From Heterobasidion occidentale (lineage: Eukaryota; Basidiomycota; Agaricomycetes; Russulales; Bondarzewiaceae): a stretch of DNA of 64,000 bases. The notes beneath the pieces are model-generated. The model did no database searches, had not been told where the DNA came from, and was given only the letters and a program-made list of their open reading frames with translations. Each line of letters starts with the position of its first letter. Positions within the stretch are counted from its first letter, which is position 1. The DNA lies in contig JBCAQO010000014.1 of NCBI GenBank assembly GCA_039111635.1, positions 2,108,001 to 2,172,000 of the forward strand. The letters run 5' to 3'. Shown piece after piece: positions 59,944 to 64,000 of this stretch. The position numbers and the translations under genes were made by a program.

Positions 59944-60620
59944 TTTCTAATTTGATCCCTCAGCCTACGATGGACCTCACAACATGTGGAGGCACATCAA
60001 TGCACACCCTTGATTGCGAGCAGTCGCCTTCGTCGACAAACTCGACCCATATGTCGACAGCGTTTGAGCCAAAACCACCAGGCATTCGGTTCGTTGGATT
60101 CGCTTTCCTTTTCATATCCTCGCTCAATATTCTTGCCCTGACTGTTATAGACCTCCGGAAGGTCTGTAGAATGTCAATGGCATGAATCGTCTGCGAGTGT
60201 AGTATTGCGTGAAGTTGCAGAGCTGGGCTCTTTGGATGGACGGTGCTCCCACTTATCTTTTCATATCTATTCTCTTATGATGTGACTTTTTCCTCTCTTC
60301 GTCAATTGATGGATATACGCACACCAATTCAAGGCCTCGTTGTGATCATCAGTCTGCCATTTTTTTTTAAAGATTGTAAGCTGCAAATACGCGAAATCGA
60401 GGCTCCTTCGTGCGAATGTCTTGCACCTGTCGGCGTCCTCGCCGTTGTCGTCGTCAACGCAGTTTTGTTAGCACTGCAGTCGGCCTAGCCTCGTCATCGA
60501 TTGTGCCGAACATAGTTGGAGCCTGGATATTTTGATCCCCCATGTCGTCAAAGCCAATTGCAGTCGTAGAGAAATCGAGCAACTGTCAAGCATTGAGATA
60601 AATGTAAACAAGTAATTCAA
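59944..60620. other. Intergenic between the membrane protein gene and tRNA-Ala
   Basis: Short frames only. A hydrophobic run near 60.1-60.5 kb (for example PGIRFVGFAFLFISSLNILA, then LTVIDLRKV) could be a weak membrane-protein relic, but I cannot support it. Confidence 0.4.
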
Positions 60621-60706
60621 GGGCATATGGTGTAGTTGGTTTATCACGCTCGCTTAGCATGCCTGCCGTGTGCGAGAGGTGTCCGGTTCAATTCCGGATA
60701 TGTCCA
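60621..60706 (+). tRNA. tRNA-Ala(AGC) with an 11-base intron
   Basis: The acceptor stem GGGCATA pairs with TATGTCC, with discriminator A. The D-arm starts GGTGTAGTTGGTT and closes ATCACG. The anticodon stem CTCGC/GCGAG encloses TTAGCA, then an intron (TGCCTGCCGTG) at the usual place one base after the anticodon, then T. The T-arm is TCCGG, TTCAATT, CCGGA. The TTTT run right after position 60706 is the pol III terminator. Anticodon AGC, so alanine. Confidence 0.92.
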
Positions 60707-60927
60707 TTTTAGAAATGTTGTCTCTTTTATTACTTTTCACTCGTAGCGTTGGTAGCCTGGTATGGTACACCGCCGGAGTGTATTTGATGCTGACCTGCTG
60801 AAAATGGAGCAACATCAGGACAATGCCAGCTCCCACCTTGGAGCGACGTTGGGACCAAGGTTGTTCCCACGTCTGCGCGGCCTTTGCCGATAGCAGTTTC
60901 ACGGCAGTTAGTCACAGTTGTCACCTT

Positions 60928-61148
60928 CAGTAAAAATGGAAATTCAAGTAAACGTCATGCCCAGTCAAAAATTTGGTATTTTGTCATGTATCCGTCATGA
61001 AAGCAGTGCAGAAGTCGTGTAAAAGTCGTGTCCAATTTGGCAGTTTATGACTTGTGCATGACTTTTTGCGCCACTTTCTTGACGAATACATGACAAAAAC
61101 CCAATTTTTTGCCTGAGCTTGACAATCACTTGAATTCCGTTTTTACTG
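60928..61148. mobile_element. MITE-like foldback element next to the tRNA
   Basis: 221 bases bounded by CAGTAAAAA and its complement TTTTTACTG. The two arms, about 90 bases each, pair through CAGTAAAAAtGGAAATTCAAG / CAGTAAAAACGGAATTCAAG, TTTTGTCATGTATcCGTCA / TTTTGTCATGTATTCGTCA and AGTCgTG-type words. There is no open frame. The long inverted arms, short length and position by a tRNA fit a non-autonomous DNA element. No clear target duplication was found. Confidence 0.7.
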
Positions 61149-61347
61149 ACTCAGCATCACCAATGTTGCATCCGACCGTCTGGGTCATAGCGTGATTTTA
61201 GAGTCTGGCTGGTCCTTGCTTCATCCTCCGAGCTGTCCTGCCCGATCTCTGCATCCTTCCCAACCTTCATCTGTGAGGCAAAGAACTGGATCATCTAGCT
61301 CCTTCTCTCGACCATCAGCTGTTTGTACGCGCGACATCACGACTATC

Positions 61348-61891
61348 ATGGAATCCCGGACAAACACTCCTAAGCCCCAGGCTACGCCCACGTTCTCCGA
61401 GTCTCTCTTCTCCACCATCATGGTCCTTTTCAACACTCCCCTAGTACCCCCGCCGTCTCCGAAACAAGAAGCAGTCGCGCTGACCGAGATACCCCTATCG
61501 ACTCGACAGCGGCGCGAGGAGCGCAGGCGCTCTACGGTGAGTATCTCCCCTTGAGTTATTTTGTTCTTCACAGCTTCGCGATCTTTACCTCATTCGCAAA
61601 TGGGCTGATGGAGTCTGTGTCTTCCAGGTCAGCACAGTCGAGAGCGAAAATTCGGTTTCCACTGTGTCCAGCCATCCTCCGTCAGATATGACGTCAGACT
61701 CCAGCAACTCGAACGATGAGGACGTCGACATCGTCGGCAGTCCCATACTGATTTCTGGCCGCACGACGCCCATCATGGGCAACTCGATGTGGGCGTCAGC
61801 TACGGAGGCTGAGACGAAGACGGGCGCAACTCCAGTGTCGTCGCGCGAACTGGACAACTCCCCGAGGCAGTTCGTCATCGGGGATTGTTGA
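61348..61891 (+). CDS. Small Ser/Thr-rich protein of unknown function
   Basis: Exons 61348-61536 and 61628-61891 join in phase across a GTGAGT...CAG intron; 453 bases, 150 residues. MESRTNTPKPQATPTFSESL leads to LFNTPLVPPPSPKQEAV, an Arg-rich RQRREERRRST at the junction, and then an acidic Ser stretch (SDSSNSNDEDVDIVGSP) ending RQFVIGDC. It has no membrane segment and no recognised domain. The composition suggests a disordered, possibly phosphorylated nuclear or cytoplasmic protein. The call rests on the clean intron and frame alone. Confidence 0.45.
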
Positions 61892-62540
61892 GCTTGACTT
61901 TGGCGACACTCACCACTATACACAGAAATATCGCTAGACTTTTCTCCACAGTCGCCTTCGTTCCAGCATTCGTCATTCGTCATGGTCTCTTTTTTCTTGT
62001 TCGAGCACACCGCGGAATCCACATCGACCTGAAGATCTGAAGCCCCGTCCCCTTCGTTCGGCCTGTTTATATACACGACTCTGTCCACCCCTTTTCACGA
62101 CCAGCATTCAAAAACCTTGTATTACCTCGCCCAGTGACCGTTGTTCCTATGCCGTGTATCATCAGGTTTTATCTCTAATTACCCTTCACAGTACTACGAT
62201 AAAGCTACTGTATCGTTCGCATGTATTTTATCTCGCCCCATATCTTGTTGATGTACCGCACAATATATAATGTGTATGCCGCCTTCGATGATACCACATG
62301 TCGAGTGAACAAGGTCGGAGAAGGCTCAAGACAGGCTTTTGCCAAGCGGCCAAGGGAGCTGTTCGATGCTTCTCTTCCCCGTTCTCCATCTTTCTCCTGC
62401 ACGACGCAAATAACAGGCTGCCTTTTGCTGCCTTCCGCTCTCATTATCATTGGAACAGGGGACTGTGGGGTACAGCGTCGATCTCACAAAAGCTCAAAAC
62501 ACAGATTTTGCTGACATTCGTATCCGGATTCCGGATAGAG
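61892..62540. other. Intergenic between the small gene and the DUF202 gene
   Basis: 649 bases with overlapping short frames. It should hold the DUF202 promoter; no other feature is supported. Confidence 0.45.
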
Positions 62541-63753
62541 ATGACCAGGCGCCCCGCCCCCAGCAATGTCCTATCGCGCTCTCCAGACTCTTCCTCTTCT
62601 GTTCTCAATCTGATAACAGACACGCATGGTTCTGGTTTGAGCTCGGAAGTCCACGCCTCCACATCACAATTGAGCCGCCCCATCCCGACCCAGACAGGCG
62701 TAGGAGCTTCACGGATGAAGAAAAGGGCCTCCGCGGACTCGGCAAGGTTGGCAGAAGCGGATGTAGCGCTGGACGCGGATAGTGAGAGCATGAAGCCGAG
62801 CTTTGATATGAGACAGGTGGGCATCACAGAGGGCAGTCGGAGCGTCGAGCAAGGGGAAAGCAGAGAGGTGGAGGGTACATCGGCTAACAGCGAGACGTTT
62901 GCACCACCGGTGCGGGGGCAGTCGACAGGAAGGAGCAGGAGCAAGAAGAGGGACAGCCAAGGCGAGAGTAACAGCAATAATAGTACGTGTCTTATCCTTG
63001 CTCTTCGACATCCTCCTCAACGCACTTTCCTCGCCTAGCCCCAGATTCAACAGCGTCTCAGCCAACAACATCCCACCAGGACATAACGCGCCCGCGCCTC
63101 CTTGAATACCTTTTCACTCCCGTGCTCGTACTCGAGAATACGGGAAGCGTTGCGCGGGACCACCTCGCGTCGGAACGTACCTTTCTCGCGTATGTCCGGA
63201 CCAGCCTCGCGTTCGCCAGCGCCGGTGTTGGTGCGTCCGTAGCCTCTGCAGAAAAACATCAAAACTTACCACTTGCATCTCGTCGTTGTGGAAATGTGTG
63301 TTGGGATTGCACAGCACTCGTGCAGCTATTCACTCTTATGATGTCGAATTCAGGCGCTAGTGCCTCGTCCACCTCGTCCGCGACGAAGATGATACGCTTT
63401 GCGCGTCCGCTGGGCGCGACCGTGATCCTCATCGGCATGGTGCTCCTCATCGTCGGTGCGTTCCAACAAACCCTTTGCCTCTCACACTTCCCGCTTGCGT
63501 CCTCGCACAACCATGCCCCCAAATAGCTACATCTTCTCTCCTCCGGTGCTGAGTTGGCATATCGAACTCACCGTGGATGAAACTCGTATATGCATCCGCA
63601 CTTGCAGGCACGGTGCGTTACTTTCGCGTCCAGTCCGCCCTCACGCGTGGGCTGTTCCCCGCTGCGCGCCTCTCCGTCGCGCTCCACGCCCTCGCGGTGT
63701 GCGCGATCGTCGTCGCGGTTTTCGTGGGCGTCCTGAATGTGAAGCAGGGTTGA
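62541..63753 (+). CDS. DUF202 membrane protein with long disordered N-terminus
   Basis: Exon 1 (62541-62982) encodes about 147 low-complexity residues (MTRRPAPSNVLSRSP to SKKRDSQGESNSNN). Exon 2 reaches LEYLFTPVLVLENTGSVARD, HLASERTFLAYVRTSLAFAS, the DUF202 signature. Exon 3 gives ALVQLFTLMM, a Ser-rich loop and ATVILIGMVLLIVG. The last exon gives TVRYFRVQSALTRGLFPAAR and a final helix LHALAVCAIVVAVFVGVL, ending VKQG. Three transmembrane helices are usual for DUF202. In fungi the domain also occurs at the end of vacuolar SPX/VTC proteins, so a vacuolar membrane is plausible but not shown. The start codon is the first in frame; the tail length is uncertain. Confidence 0.75.
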
Positions 63754-64000
63754 GGGTGTTGAGCTGTTGGACGGCGGGTGTAGGTGGGTACGACGCGCGG
63801 CGTTCATCGATCGGGTGGTAGTGCGAGGGGCTCGCGCTGAAGGAGCTGAAGTTCGTATTGCTAGCATAATCATACCTTGGTGCCTATGATTGATTGATCG
63901 AGAGGTGCGTGCTTGATTTGCGTTTATGGCATGCCCGCTCTACGTGCGCATGAGCGCGCCTCTGCGCGCCTGCATGTCAACCCTTGGCTCTCAATCCTTC

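Noticed and set aside
1..64000. CRISPR arrays, bacterial operons, rRNA genes, LTR retrotransposon coding regions
   Set aside because: None of the expected repeats or protein motifs were seen on either strand.

Overview
The window is nuclear DNA of a filamentous basidiomycete, most likely an Agaricomycete. The reasons are many short GT-AG introns (about 45-75 bases), micro-exons of 12-14 bases, a tRNA-Ala with a short intron, and protein types typical of this group (DUF6534-like membrane proteins, FIST-domain proteins, expanded P450 families). I found no bacterial operon, CRISPR array, or polyketide or peptide synthetase.

Layout. 1-7.3 kb: four minus-strand genes (RING-H2 ubiquitin ligase truncated at the window edge, FIST-domain protein, Fmp46-like thioredoxin-fold protein, DJ-1/PfpI protein). 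9.4-21.8 kb: four copies of one P450 family, P450-1 on plus and P450-2, -3 and -4 on minus. 22.7-32.9 kb: a GC-richer gene block with a HIRIP3-like histone chaperone, a more distant P450 (P450-5), the U6 snRNA phosphodiesterase Usb1, a secreted barwin/RlpA-like protein and the urease GTPase UreG. 32.9-37.1 kb: gene-free and repeat-rich. 37.1-41.0 kb: P450-6, of an unrelated family. 41.0-45.5 kb: no supported gene, but a duplicated relic. 45.5-57.9 kb: two more copies of the first P450 family (P450-7, P450-8) around the exosome nuclease Rrp6, a kinase-fold protein lacking catalytic motifs, and a secreted PEBP protein. 58.4-63.8 kb: a DUF6534-like seven-helix protein, tRNA-Ala(AGC), a MITE-like foldback element, a small unknown protein and a DUF202 membrane protein.

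The main biology is the P450 family (P450-1, -2, -3, -4, -7, -8). I rebuilt the exons by hand. P450-1 and P450-2 each have 12 exons with identical exon lengths (1515 bases, 504 residues) and are open throughout. The other copies keep the same architecture but carry frameshifts: one each in P450-3 and P450-7, and three or more each in P450-4 and P450-8. P450-1 looks like a mosaic. Its middle, introns included, is almost identical to inverted pseudogene P450-4, and its 3' part, introns included, is almost identical to inverted P450-2. This suggests ongoing gene conversion within a birth-and-death array. Four copies also share a conserved upstream block that resembles an exon of a lost divergent gene. 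No backbone biosynthetic enzyme is present, so a pathway cannot be named.
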